From Prevotella sp. (GTDB lineage Bacteria > Bacteroidota > Bacteroidia > Bacteroidales > Bacteroidaceae): a DNA stretch of 64,000 bases. Below the pieces are notes generated by a model. It was not told the origin of the DNA and searched no databases. It saw nothing but the letters and a program-made list of their open reading frames with translations. Positions within the stretch are counted from its first letter, which is position 1. Each line of letters begins with the position of its first letter. Position numbers and translations under genes: made by a program. Location: positions 62,001-126,000 of the forward strand of contig JAFSNR010000020.1 in NCBI GenBank assembly GCA_017443345.1, given 5' to 3'. Positions 53,832-61,350 of the stretch are shown piece by piece.

Positions 53832-54284
53832 CTAGCTCTTACGCTTGCGGTCGAACTTATGGAGGAAGTAGTTGAACGCCTCCAGGCCGAAAAGCACCAT
53901 CACCGTCGAAGCGATGCTCAAGACATACATGCCACCTCCGCAAGCCAGTCCGATGGCAGCTGTCACCCACACACCAGCGGCAGTGGTCAGACCGCGAACC
54001 ACGTTCTCGCTCTTATGGAAGATAATGGTACCTGCACCAATGAAACCGATGCCAGATACCACCTGAGCAGCTACGCGCGACACGTCGAGACGATGACCGG
54101 GTTGCGAAACGATATCTTCGAAGCCATAGGCCGATACAATCATAAACAGGGCAGAGCCCAAGGCCACGAGGAAGTGAGTACGGAATCCCGCCTCCTTCGC
54201 ACGATACTCACGCTCCAGTCCGATAACGCCTCCCAACAAGGCCGCTACGAAGATTCGCAGAACAAATTCCCAAGTCAAGTCCAT
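53832..54284 (-). CDS. MgtC/SapB-family membrane protein
   Basis: 150 residues with four or five membrane segments: FVLRIFVAALLGGVIGLERE, FLVALGSALFMIVSAYGF, VVSGIGFIGAGTIIF, GLTTAAGVWVTAAIGLACGG, SIASTVMVLFGLEAFNYFL. The GxxxGLERE and GIGFIGAGTI motifs are typical of MgtC. Family members are linked to growth in low magnesium and acid stress; some inhibit or modulate ATP synthase. It lacks the C-terminal soluble domain of longer MgtC forms. It follows the GNAT-like gene by 2 bp, in one operon, and converges with the kinase gene. Confidence 0.92.
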   Translation of the reverse strand: MDLTWEFVLRIFVAALLGGVIGLEREYRAKEAGFRTHFLVALGSALFMIVSAYGFEDIVSQPGHRLDVSRVAAQVVSGIGFIGAGTIIFHKSENVVRGLTTAAGVWVTAAIGLACGGGMYVLSIASTVMVLFGLEAFNYFLHKFDRKRKS

Positions 54285-54286
54285 CC

Positions 54287-55417
54287 TTATAACATTTTAC
54301 GGTAACAACGATGACGACGGTGATTCGTCGCCTCCAGATACTGCCATTGTGAGAGCACGCCCTCGTTGGTCTCCATCTGAGGACCCGTCTCGGCCCACTC
54401 AAAGCCATAGGCCTGGAACTGACGGATGAGGTCGTCGAAGATCAGCGCATTGGCGCCCTTGCTACGATACTCAGGCAACACACCGATGAGCAACAGGTCG
54501 ACGATAGGCGTCTTGTGCCACTTCAGGATCTTCAGCATGTGCCACCAGCCGAAAGGCAGGAAACGTCCGTCGCGCGTCTTCTGCATGGCCCTCGAGAACG
54601 AGGGGAAAGTAATACCGAAGCCCACCATCTTGTCGCCGTCCATGATGGCAGTCACAAGATTCAGGTCGGCTATCTTGATATAGTCGTTTACAAGCTTATC
54701 CACTTGTTTCTCTGAGAGTTCCGAGAAACCGTAGAGATCCTTATAGGTGGCGTTCAACAGATGGAACACCCGATGGCCATAGCCCTCCTCGATCAGTTCG
54801 TGACGGGTAAACTTATGCACCCTCAGTCCATAGCGCTTCCTGACCATCTCCGTCAGTTTCGCAAATTTATCAGGCACCTTCTCCGGCACCTTCACCTTCA
54901 TCTCCAGATAGTCGTTATCCTTCTTGAAGCCACCCATGCGCTCCATGTGCTGCGGATAATAAGGATAGTTATAGTTGATGTACATCGTCGAGAGCTGATC
55001 GAAGCCCTCCACGAGCATGCCCTCACGGTCGGTGTCGATGAATCCCAAGGGACCTGCTATCTCCGACATGCCCTTTTCACGTCCCCAGTCCTCGACCGCC
55101 TTCAGCAAGGCTGTGCTGACCTCCAGGTCGTCGATGAAATCGAACCACCCGAAGCGCACCTGATGACAGTTCCATCGCTCATTGGCACGACGATTGATAA
55201 TCGCTGCCACACGGCCAACCACCTTCCCCTCCTTGAAAGCCAGGAAATACTGAGCCTCGCAACACTCGAACGAAGGATTCTTGTCGCTACGCAAGGTCAC
55301 CATTTCCTCGGAATATAAAAATGGCACGGCACAATTGTTACCGCGATAGAGGTCGTAATAGAACTGAACGAACTGTTTCAGCTCACTTCTCGTTTCAACT
55401 TTTTTAATCTCAACCAT
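54287..55417 (-). CDS. GNAT-like acyltransferase-fold protein
   Basis: 376 residues from the ATG at 55417 (a GTG one codon earlier is less likely). Tandem GNAT-like regions: the N-terminal one has FLAFKEGKVVGRVAAIINRR; the C-terminal one has VTAIMDGDKMVGFGITFPSF and GVLPEYRSKGANALIFDDL, in which YRSKGAN corresponds to the pyrophosphate-binding loop for acyl-CoA. It ends with ETNEGVLSQWQYLEATNHRR. Similar large GNAT-like proteins are widespread in Bacteroidetes with no assigned substrate. A promoter lies upstream at 55462-55491. The MgtC-like gene follows after 2 bp. Confidence 0.82.
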   Translation of the reverse strand: MVEIKKVETRSELKQFVQFYYDLYRGNNCAVPFLYSEEMVTLRSDKNPSFECCEAQYFLAFKEGKVVGRVAAIINRRANERWNCHQVRFGWFDFIDDLEVSTALLKAVEDWGREKGMSEIAGPLGFIDTDREGMLVEGFDQLSTMYINYNYPYYPQHMERMGGFKKDNDYLEMKVKVPEKVPDKFAKLTEMVRKRYGLRVHKFTRHELIEEGYGHRVFHLLNATYKDLYGFSELSEKQVDKLVNDYIKIADLNLVTAIMDGDKMVGFGITFPSFSRAMQKTRDGRFLPFGWWHMLKILKWHKTPIVDLLLIGVLPEYRSKGANALIFDDLIRQFQAYGFEWAETGPQMETNEGVLSQWQYLEATNHRRHRCYRKML

Positions 55418-55461
55418 CACTTTATCTTAAGCGTCATACCCAAAACAATAGTTCGACGATG

Positions 55462-55491
55462 CAAAGGTACAAAGAATAATTTAAAAACAAA
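55462..55491 (-). promoter_or_regulatory. Promoter for the GNAT-MgtC operon
   Basis: Minus strand TTTG (55488-55491), 18 bp, TACCTTTG (55462-55469), about 45 bp before the start codon. Confidence 0.55.
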
Positions 55492-55540
55492 CCATTTTAT
55501 TGTTTTTATGTGTTATTTTTTGCACCTTTGCTTTTGAGAT

Positions 55541-56887
55541 TTATTCTGGTTTTTCATCATGAGCACTCATGTTCTTGATAAACAGATTGACAAGATGCTT
55601 CAAGATGAAGGTATTCCTGACAGCATGGCGGGCCTTGTCGGCAAGCGACGGGCCGTCGGATACAGTAGCCGCCGACTCTGCTTCTGCCACTTGCTTCTCA
55701 CGCTGGTCGATCTTGGCGCGCAGGCTCGCTGAAGCATGATTATAAAGGAAGTTATAGCACGGCAACGCAGCCTTCATGATATAAGGCGTGAGGAAGGTGG
55801 TCACCACACTGGATGCCACGATGATCGGATAGATCATAGGATTGAGAACGCCCAGGCTGGTACCCAGTCCGGCGATGATGAACGAGAACTCGCCAATCTG
55901 CACGAACGAGAAGCTGGTCAGCATGGCGTCGCGCATGGTAGCACCACCCCACCAGCAACCTAAGGTGGCGAAAAGAATCATGCCGATGACAATGACCAGG
56001 CTGACATAGATGATGCTTATCCAATACTCGGCCAATGAAGCCGGGTTGATCAGCATGCCCACGGAGATGAAGAAGATGGCTGCAAAGACGTTCTTCAGCG
56101 GTGTCATCAGTTTCTCGATACGATGCGACTCCACCGTCTCGGCAAGGATAGAACCCATCACGAAAGCACCGAGCGCACTACTGAATCCGGCTTCCTCGGC
56201 CGTCAACACCATGCCCAAGCACAGACCCAGGGCGAGGATGATCAGCGTCTCGTCGTTCAAATGCTTCTCCAATTTGCGTATCAGCGTCGGGATGATCAGG
56301 ATACCGCAGATGAACCATGCCGCCAACGTGATGGCCAGATCGACGACCTTGCCGGCCAGTTCGCCACCTTCGAACTGATGGCGAATGGCGATACTGGAGA
56401 GTAACACCATCAGCACCACAGCCACCACATCCTCGACGATGAGAATGCTGGTTGCGCCCTTGACGAAGCGCTCATTTTTCATGCCTGCCTCGTCGATGGC
56501 CTTCATCACGATAGTGGTGCTCGACATACAAAGCATGCCCGCCAGGAACAGCGAGTTGACCATATCAAATCCGGCATCCCAGCCCACTAAGTAGCCCAGC
56601 AACATCATGCCAAGGATGATGGTCAGCGCACCTACAGCCGCAATCTTGCCGCTGCTGATGAGGTTCTTCAGACGGAACTCCAGTCCGATGCAGAACAACA
56701 CGAACAGCACGCCGATGTCGCCCCAAGCCTTCACGTTGTCACCGTTCACAAGGGTCTCGCCAAACAAATGCGGGCCTACCAAGATACCAGCAACAATATA
56801 ACCCAGCACTACTGGCTGCTTTAAAAACTTAAACAGAATACTGACCACAGCGGCCGTAATCATCAAAATGTATAGATCTTGTACCAT
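55541..56887 (-). CDS. Cation/proton antiporter (CPA2, Na_H_Exchanger type)
   Basis: 448 residues with about 12 membrane segments through residue 390 (LYILMITAAVVSILFKFL, VLGYIVAGILVGPHLFG, ISVGMLINPASLAEYWISII, SFSFVQIGEFSFIIAGLGTS). GYIVAGILVGP and the QIGEFSFI segment are characteristic of KefB/YbaL-type exchangers. The C-terminal tail of about 60 residues is charged and holds no TrkA-N nucleotide-binding domain, so the usual gating domain is missing. It exchanges K+ or Na+ for protons across the inner membrane. It follows the phosphatase gene of cassette A after 65 bp of AT-rich sequence. I see no clear promoter there, so read-through from cassette A is possible. Confidence 0.92.
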   Translation of the reverse strand: MVQDLYILMITAAVVSILFKFLKQPVVLGYIVAGILVGPHLFGETLVNGDNVKAWGDIGVLFVLFCIGLEFRLKNLISSGKIAAVGALTIILGMMLLGYLVGWDAGFDMVNSLFLAGMLCMSSTTIVMKAIDEAGMKNERFVKGATSILIVEDVVAVVLMVLLSSIAIRHQFEGGELAGKVVDLAITLAAWFICGILIIPTLIRKLEKHLNDETLIILALGLCLGMVLTAEEAGFSSALGAFVMGSILAETVESHRIEKLMTPLKNVFAAIFFISVGMLINPASLAEYWISIIYVSLVIVIGMILFATLGCWWGGATMRDAMLTSFSFVQIGEFSFIIAGLGTSLGVLNPMIYPIIVASSVVTTFLTPYIMKAALPCYNFLYNHASASLRAKIDQREKQVAEAESAATVSDGPSLADKARHAVRNTFILKHLVNLFIKNMSAHDEKPE

Positions 56888-56952
56888 ACTGATAAATTTT
56901 TATTTAAATAATTATAAGTTTATTCTTTACTCAAATGCCGTCACAGACGAAT

Positions 56953-57729
56953 TTAACCGCAAAAACGCACAGCCAGCATCGTCAGGTCGTCGCTTTGCGG
57001 GGCATTATTCGTTAAGCGATGCACCGCTTCTATGACCGTGTTGACCATCTCCTCGGGGTTCAACTTCCGCTCAATGCATTCTTTCAGCACCGCTTCAGCG
57101 CGTTCTGGGCCGATCTCCTCCTCGTCTTTGATTTTTGCCTCTGTCAGTCCGTCGGTATAGAGGAAGATGGTGTCGCCAGGACTAAGCGTGGTCTCCTGCA
57201 GGCTGAACTCTGCATCTTCCAACGGACCGACAGGCTGGTTCGAGTCACAATCAAGCATCTTGACCTCATTACTTAATATATAAGGAGGATTGTGACCTGC
57301 ATTACAATACTGCAGATGGCCAGTCTTCAGGTCGAGCACACCGTAGAAGAGGGTTAAAAACGTACACGACACATTTTCATAACTGGCGGCCTTGTTAAGG
57401 TAATATACGATGCGGACAGGATTGCTTTCCTGGAAGGTAAATGCGCCAAGGTACGCGTGAGCATAGGCCATCAGCATGGCGGCAGGGGTTCCCTTGCCAC
57501 AGACATCACCGATACAGAAGTACAGCTTTCCGTTCAGGATAGCGTAGTCGTACAGATCGCCTCCCATCTCACGGGCAGGTATCAGCTTACCGAATACTTC
57601 TACGTTGTCGCGGGTGAAGTAACCTTGAGGCATCATGCTCTGCTGTAAATCACTTGCCATACGCAACTCCTTATCCATGCGTTCTTTTTCGGCTTTCAGT
57701 TTAAGAAATTCTTCCTCTGTAAATGACAT
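56953..57729 (-). CDS. Soluble SpoIIE/PP2C-type phosphatase, cassette A
   Basis: 258 residues, no membrane segment. A short N-terminal helix (EEEFLKLKAEKERMDKELRM) leads into the PP2C domain with REMGGDLYDYAI, IGDVCGKGTPAAML, YTDGLTEAKI and SDDLTMLAV. GDVCGKG has Cys where the other three phosphatases have Ser. It follows the RsbW-like kinase gene by 2 bp, and the STAS gene comes just before that, so kinase, antagonist and phosphatase form a complete partner-switching set here. With no sensor domain of its own, it is probably controlled by a partner protein. Confidence 0.92.
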   Translation of the reverse strand: MSFTEEEFLKLKAEKERMDKELRMASDLQQSMMPQGYFTRDNVEVFGKLIPAREMGGDLYDYAILNGKLYFCIGDVCGKGTPAAMLMAYAHAYLGAFTFQESNPVRIVYYLNKAASYENVSCTFLTLFYGVLDLKTGHLQYCNAGHNPPYILSNEVKMLDCDSNQPVGPLEDAEFSLQETTLSPGDTIFLYTDGLTEAKIKDEEEIGPERAEAVLKECIERKLNPEEMVNTVIEAVHRLTNNAPQSDDLTMLAVRFCG

Positions 57730-57731
57730 AG

Positions 57732-58130
57732 TTATAAGTTTTTTAGTTCTTTTCTGACTGTCAGTATATTCTCTCCTCCTGTATGTTCGTAGGCTACTTC
57801 ATCCATATACTGGATAACCATGAAGATGCCAAGACCACCGATCTTGCGATCCTCCATCGGTATGGAGAAATCGGGGAACTTCCTTTCAAGCGGGTTGAAC
57901 GGCACGCCTCCATCGCGAAAGCGCAGCGTGAGATTCTTGTCATCGCGCATCAGCTCCACATCGAGATAGTCGGAATGGGAATAGTCCACAATATTCAGCA
58001 CCAGTTCCTCGACCACCACGCTGAGTTGGTTCCAGGCATCAGCCACCGGCGCCACCTCCTCTGTCTGGAGGATGGCGTCAATGATGTCGATCGACTTGCC
58101 TTGGATGGGTTGAAAACGCAATAGGGTCAT
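57732..58130 (-). CDS. RsbW/SpoIIAB-like serine kinase (GHKL ATPase), cassette A
   Basis: 132 residues from the ATG at 58130 (a GTG at 58148 would add six). GHKL fold: the N-box reads LSVVVEELVLNIVDYSHSD with the Mg-binding Asn, then LRFRDGGVPFNP (G1) and GGLGIFMVIQYMDEVAYEH (G2). Kinases of this type phosphorylate the Ser of a STAS antagonist and bind a sigma factor or other target. It is the only such gene in the window, and it sits between a STAS gene and a phosphatase gene. It may serve all five STAS proteins, or the other cassettes use a kinase elsewhere in the genome. Confidence 0.9.
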   Translation of the reverse strand: MTLLRFQPIQGKSIDIIDAILQTEEVAPVADAWNQLSVVVEELVLNIVDYSHSDYLDVELMRDDKNLTLRFRDGGVPFNPLERKFPDFSIPMEDRKIGGLGIFMVIQYMDEVAYEHTGGENILTVRKELKNL

Positions 58131-58155
58131 AGCCTTGCCACCGAACACTCGTCGG

Positions 58156-58566
58156 CTAATCGTCGCATTGTCCTAACTTCATGGAGTAGCACACCACATC
58201 GTTGTTAGCCGAGAATTCTTCCAATTCCTCCTGTTTACGCACTACCCTCTTGCTTTCAACCTTCAAGAACTTGATGGATGAAGCCAGGCCGATCATCTTG
58301 AGTGTGTTGTAAATCTCCTTGGCACAATTCACGAATACGATTTCCGGTTTGTTGCCCAATCGTTGCTTTGAAAAGTAAACCACCCTGAGGCCACTACTGG
58401 AAAGTGTCAGCAACTCCGAGGCGTCGAAAACGACTTTCTCGATATCCTGTCCCACATAGGTGGCGAGTTCGTCCTGTAACTCCGGTGCATTGGCTGTATT
58501 GAGACTACGGCCAAGTTCGATAACCAGTGCGGTTCCTTTCTTGGCTACTTTAAAATCATTGTCCAT
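58156..58566 (-). CDS. STAS-domain protein with C-terminal extension, cassette A
   Basis: 136 residues from the ATG at 58566. The frame is open further up, but that part lies over the end of the previous gene and is not protein-like. The STAS domain (1-100) has VVFDASELLTLSSSGLRVVY; the Ser site is kept, while the start of the loop is DAS instead of DCS/DCT. Unlike the other four STAS proteins it carries about 35 extra residues (SKRVVRKQEELEEFSANNDV ending LGQCDD). It lies downstream of the third cassette protein rather than upstream of the spike gene, so gene order in cassette A differs from B, C and D. Confidence 0.88.
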   Translation of the reverse strand: MDNDFKVAKKGTALVIELGRSLNTANAPELQDELATYVGQDIEKVVFDASELLTLSSSGLRVVYFSKQRLGNKPEIVFVNCAKEIYNTLKMIGLASSIKFLKVESKRVVRKQEELEEFSANNDVVCYSMKLGQCDD

Positions 58567-58588
58567 ATTGATGTAGTATGATTGATTA

Positions 58589-59281
58589 TTAATTGAATAG
58601 CGATTCAACTTCTGCGTCGTGCGAGATTTCCATGTCGTCGTCGGTATCAGGAGCATTGATTTGATCGTTATCGCCCGAAAGGTAGCGCTGGTAACCTTCC
58701 TCGATCTCGTTAAGTTTCTGCTCCAGCATCTTGTCGCACTGATCCTTCGAAATATCATATACTTTCTTGAAGGCTTTCTTCGCCTCGTCGATTTCCTGAA
58801 GAGACATCTTGGTGTATGGCTCCACGAGTTTCGCCTGTAGTTCTGCGTATGTGACATCCAGATTAGCCTGGCACTCCTTGTGGAAAAGCTTGGTGGTATC
58901 ATTCAGCAGATTGCGGCGGTCCTTGTCCACTGGTGGCATCGTATAGAGGATATGTTGTTTTTCCTCTCCTCCCTCATGCTCTGGCTTATCGGTCTTCATT
59001 TCCATCTTGAACTCCGGATGCATGTCGAAGATACCAGTGATGATATTCTGCAGGTTGTTCGGGTTCTTAGGATAGACATCGAAGGAAAAATCATCGGGCC
59101 TCATAATATTGGCCACCTCTTCCAGATTGTATTCCGAGTCGGCCACAAGAACCGTTACGGGCATCAGTGCAGTAGGTTCTGCCTTGACACAGAGGTTGGT
59201 CATACGATAGTTGAACAGCATGTTATAGCCCTTCATCTTATTCGCAAGATCACTTATCTCAAATGTAATATAATTATTCAT
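58589..59281 (-). CDS. Third cassette protein (230 aa), cassette A
   Basis: 230 residues, same family as 8075-8743 and 30830-31507: YNMLFNYRMTNLCVKAEPTA, EYNLEEVANIMRPDDFSFD, IITGIFDMHPEFKMEM, then a charged helical region (SLQEIDEAKKAFKKVYDISK). Its tail differs: the last 20 residues are acidic (DTDDDMEISHD, ending VESLFN) and lack the SQGMRL motif of the other two. The N-terminal half is the better conserved part and is probably the common binding surface. It starts 39 bp after the beta-repeat gene, across a T-rich repeat. Confidence 0.86.
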   Translation of the reverse strand: MNNYITFEISDLANKMKGYNMLFNYRMTNLCVKAEPTALMPVTVLVADSEYNLEEVANIMRPDDFSFDVYPKNPNNLQNIITGIFDMHPEFKMEMKTDKPEHEGGEEKQHILYTMPPVDKDRRNLLNDTTKLFHKECQANLDVTYAELQAKLVEPYTKMSLQEIDEAKKAFKKVYDISKDQCDKMLEQKLNEIEEGYQRYLSGDNDQINAPDTDDDMEISHDAEVESLFN

Positions 59282-59288
59282 AACTCTA

Positions 59289-59328
59289 TTACTTTTTTAC
59301 CTTTTTACTTTTTTACCTTTTTACTTTT
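59289..59328 (-). repeat. Short tandem repeat between beta-repeat gene and third gene, cassette A
   Basis: Plus-strand ACTTTTTTACCTTTTT units repeated about two and a half times. The stop codon of the beta-repeat gene (59321-59323) lies inside it. The same repeat occurs at 61321-61350, between the spike and beta-repeat genes. Confidence 0.65.
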
Positions 59329-61312
59329 CCTCCGGTGCATCTTCCGTTTTCAGTTTTGCACTCAGGCTGCCACCGCCACCAGGAGCGCCGGCTGCCATAC
59401 CGTCCTCGATGTTGGGCGTCTTGAAGTGCATGCCGGCATTGAGGTCGTCGGCTGTAATCTTCGGGGCTTTCACCTCGCCCTTCACCTCTGTCTTGCCGTT
59501 GATGGCCGTCTCGCCGTAGATCTCCGTCTTGCTGCCGCCCAACGATGCATTGCCGCCTTCGAGCTGTACCAGGGCCTTGCCCTCGTCCTGCTGAATCTCC
59601 AGCGTCTTGTCGGCAAAGGCACCGATCTCTTCCGAAACGACCTGCACCTTCTTCGACTTCACATCCTTCGACTTTGCTCCCACGAACATCTTCTCCGACA
59701 CGATGGTCATCGTACTGCCCTCTGCCAACTTGTCGTCGGTACGCTTTTCCTTCTCCACATCCATCGACTTCACGCTGACAGCCTTGGCATTGATGCTCAC
59801 GCTGCCCGTAGCCTTGCCTTCGGTATCGGTGGCAGAGAGGTCCATCTTCTCTGCACGGACAGAGACTTTGCCTTCCGCAGTGAGAGCTTTCTCCTTGGGC
59901 TCACCGTTCTCGATGTCGGTATCGACACTCTCAAAGGTGAACGTCTTCGAGTGTACGATGATGTCGCCCTCCGAGGTGTAGTTGGCCTTGGTGACCTTCC
60001 CTTTCTCATCCACCTCCACGTTGGCGGAGCCTTCGGTAGATACCTCGATGGTCTTGGCGCGCAGGCGGATCTTGCTGTCGTCGGTGAGCTGCTTTTCCTT
60101 GTATTTCTTGTCGGCTACCTCGTAATCGACGCTCTCGATGGTGATGTTCTTTGACTTCAGCGTGAAGTCGCCCTCAGCGGTAAAGGTGCCCTTCTCCAGT
60201 TCACCCTCGTCATTAGATTTCACATCGGCAGCGCCTGCTGTAGCCATCTCAATATTCTTGGCCGTAACACTTACCTTGCCTTCCTTGTTCAGCGCACCAT
60301 CCTTGTCAACAGATCTGATACTCACCGCGTTGGCACCGATTGCAATGCCGGAACCTTCGTTGTCGCGCAGGTTGTTCTCCCCGTCGGCAGACGTCAGGTT
60401 GATGTTCTCACCCGTAATGTTGACAGCGGCTCCCGTCGGCTTCTTCTTGAAGTCGTCGCCCTTCTTGATCTTCGACTTCTCGTCCTTGAAACACTTCAGC
60501 CTGCGGTTGGCCTCGGCCAGCATAGCCAGTATCTCTGAGTAGGCGTAGGTCTCCTCGGTAATCGACATGGAGAGGGCCTCTATCTCTTCAGACACATTCC
60601 TGATTTCCCTATAGTTCGTACGAACCTTATCGTAGTCTTCCGACAGTTTGTCTCTTTTCTCTATCAGTTCCTCTATCTCCTTCTTCAGATCGGTGAACGA
60701 CTTCTTATGAGCATTAGCCTGCTCCTTCAGGTAGTCTTTCTGCTTCTCGGTCTCACTGATGAGGGTCTTCAGACGCTCTTCGCGGCTCTCGGCCGTCATG
60801 GCGGCATGCACGTCGATGGTCTTGTCGGCATGTATGCGCACACCGCTGCCGCCAGTAGGGACGGTTGGGGCAGAGAAGGCTCCTTCCACATCGTCGCTCT
60901 GGATGATGATGTTACGCGCCTGACTGACCACCTCCGACAGCGATCCCACCACATGTTCGCGGCCGTCGGTGCCCGGATCCTCTGCAATCTCACGGATGCT
61001 GGGTGCCCGGAGGTCCAGGCGTCCGCCCTCACCGGCTCCTTCGACACCCACCTGGGTGCCGCGTACGATGACCTTCGAGCCTCCGGCAAAGAGCGTACCG
61101 CTGCGATCCACGTTGCCGATGATGATCTCCGGAGCCGACAGCACCAGCCGCTGAGTATCACGCACATAGCGGCCTTTCTGCAGCTCTGCCACTACGTCGA
61201 GTTTCATCTGCTGCATCTCCGCCTTACACTTCCGGATCTCAGCCAGGTCTTTCTCGACGCTGCTCTCGAAGTTGGAGAGTTTTTCCTCCCAATCCTTGAA
61301 TATATAGTCCAT
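59321..61312 (-). CDS. Coiled-coil/beta-repeat spike-associated protein, cassette A (intact)
   Basis: 663 residues. It has the same plan as the cassette B copy: MDYIFKDWEEKLSNFESSVE with an N-terminal helix, LVLSAPEIIIGNVDRSG, IREIAEDPGTDGREHVV, a central coiled coil at about 170-290 (KDYLKEQANAHKKSFTDLKK), then repeated strands (GKVSVTAKNIEMATAG, GSVSINAKAVSVKSMDVE). The C-terminus has a longer Gly-rich tail (GMAAGAPGGGGSLSAKLKTE). It starts 33 bp after the spike gene. Similarity to the cassette B and D copies is high over the beta repeats and N-terminal region and lower in the coiled coil. Confidence 0.87.
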   Translation of the reverse strand: MDYIFKDWEEKLSNFESSVEKDLAEIRKCKAEMQQMKLDVVAELQKGRYVRDTQRLVLSAPEIIIGNVDRSGTLFAGGSKVIVRGTQVGVEGAGEGGRLDLRAPSIREIAEDPGTDGREHVVGSLSEVVSQARNIIIQSDDVEGAFSAPTVPTGGSGVRIHADKTIDVHAAMTAESREERLKTLISETEKQKDYLKEQANAHKKSFTDLKKEIEELIEKRDKLSEDYDKVRTNYREIRNVSEEIEALSMSITEETYAYSEILAMLAEANRRLKCFKDEKSKIKKGDDFKKKPTGAAVNITGENINLTSADGENNLRDNEGSGIAIGANAVSIRSVDKDGALNKEGKVSVTAKNIEMATAGAADVKSNDEGELEKGTFTAEGDFTLKSKNITIESVDYEVADKKYKEKQLTDDSKIRLRAKTIEVSTEGSANVEVDEKGKVTKANYTSEGDIIVHSKTFTFESVDTDIENGEPKEKALTAEGKVSVRAEKMDLSATDTEGKATGSVSINAKAVSVKSMDVEKEKRTDDKLAEGSTMTIVSEKMFVGAKSKDVKSKKVQVVSEEIGAFADKTLEIQQDEGKALVQLEGGNASLGGSKTEIYGETAINGKTEVKGEVKAPKITADDLNAGMHFKTPNIEDGMAAGAPGGGGSLSAKLKTEDAPEEK

Positions 61313-61320
61313 ATTCTGCC

Positions 61321-61350
61321 TTTTTACTTTTTTACCTTTTTACTTTTACT
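61321..61350 (-). repeat. Short tandem repeat between spike and beta-repeat genes, cassette A
   Basis: Plus-strand TTTTTACTTTTTTACC type units, including the spike gene stop codon at 61346-61348. It is related to 59289-59328. Confidence 0.6.

Noticed and set aside
58567-58902. N-terminal extension of the cassette A STAS protein (112 more codons)
   Set aside because: It overlaps the end of the third cassette gene in another frame, is Arg/Ser-rich and has no STAS homology; the ATG at 58566 gives a normal STAS start.
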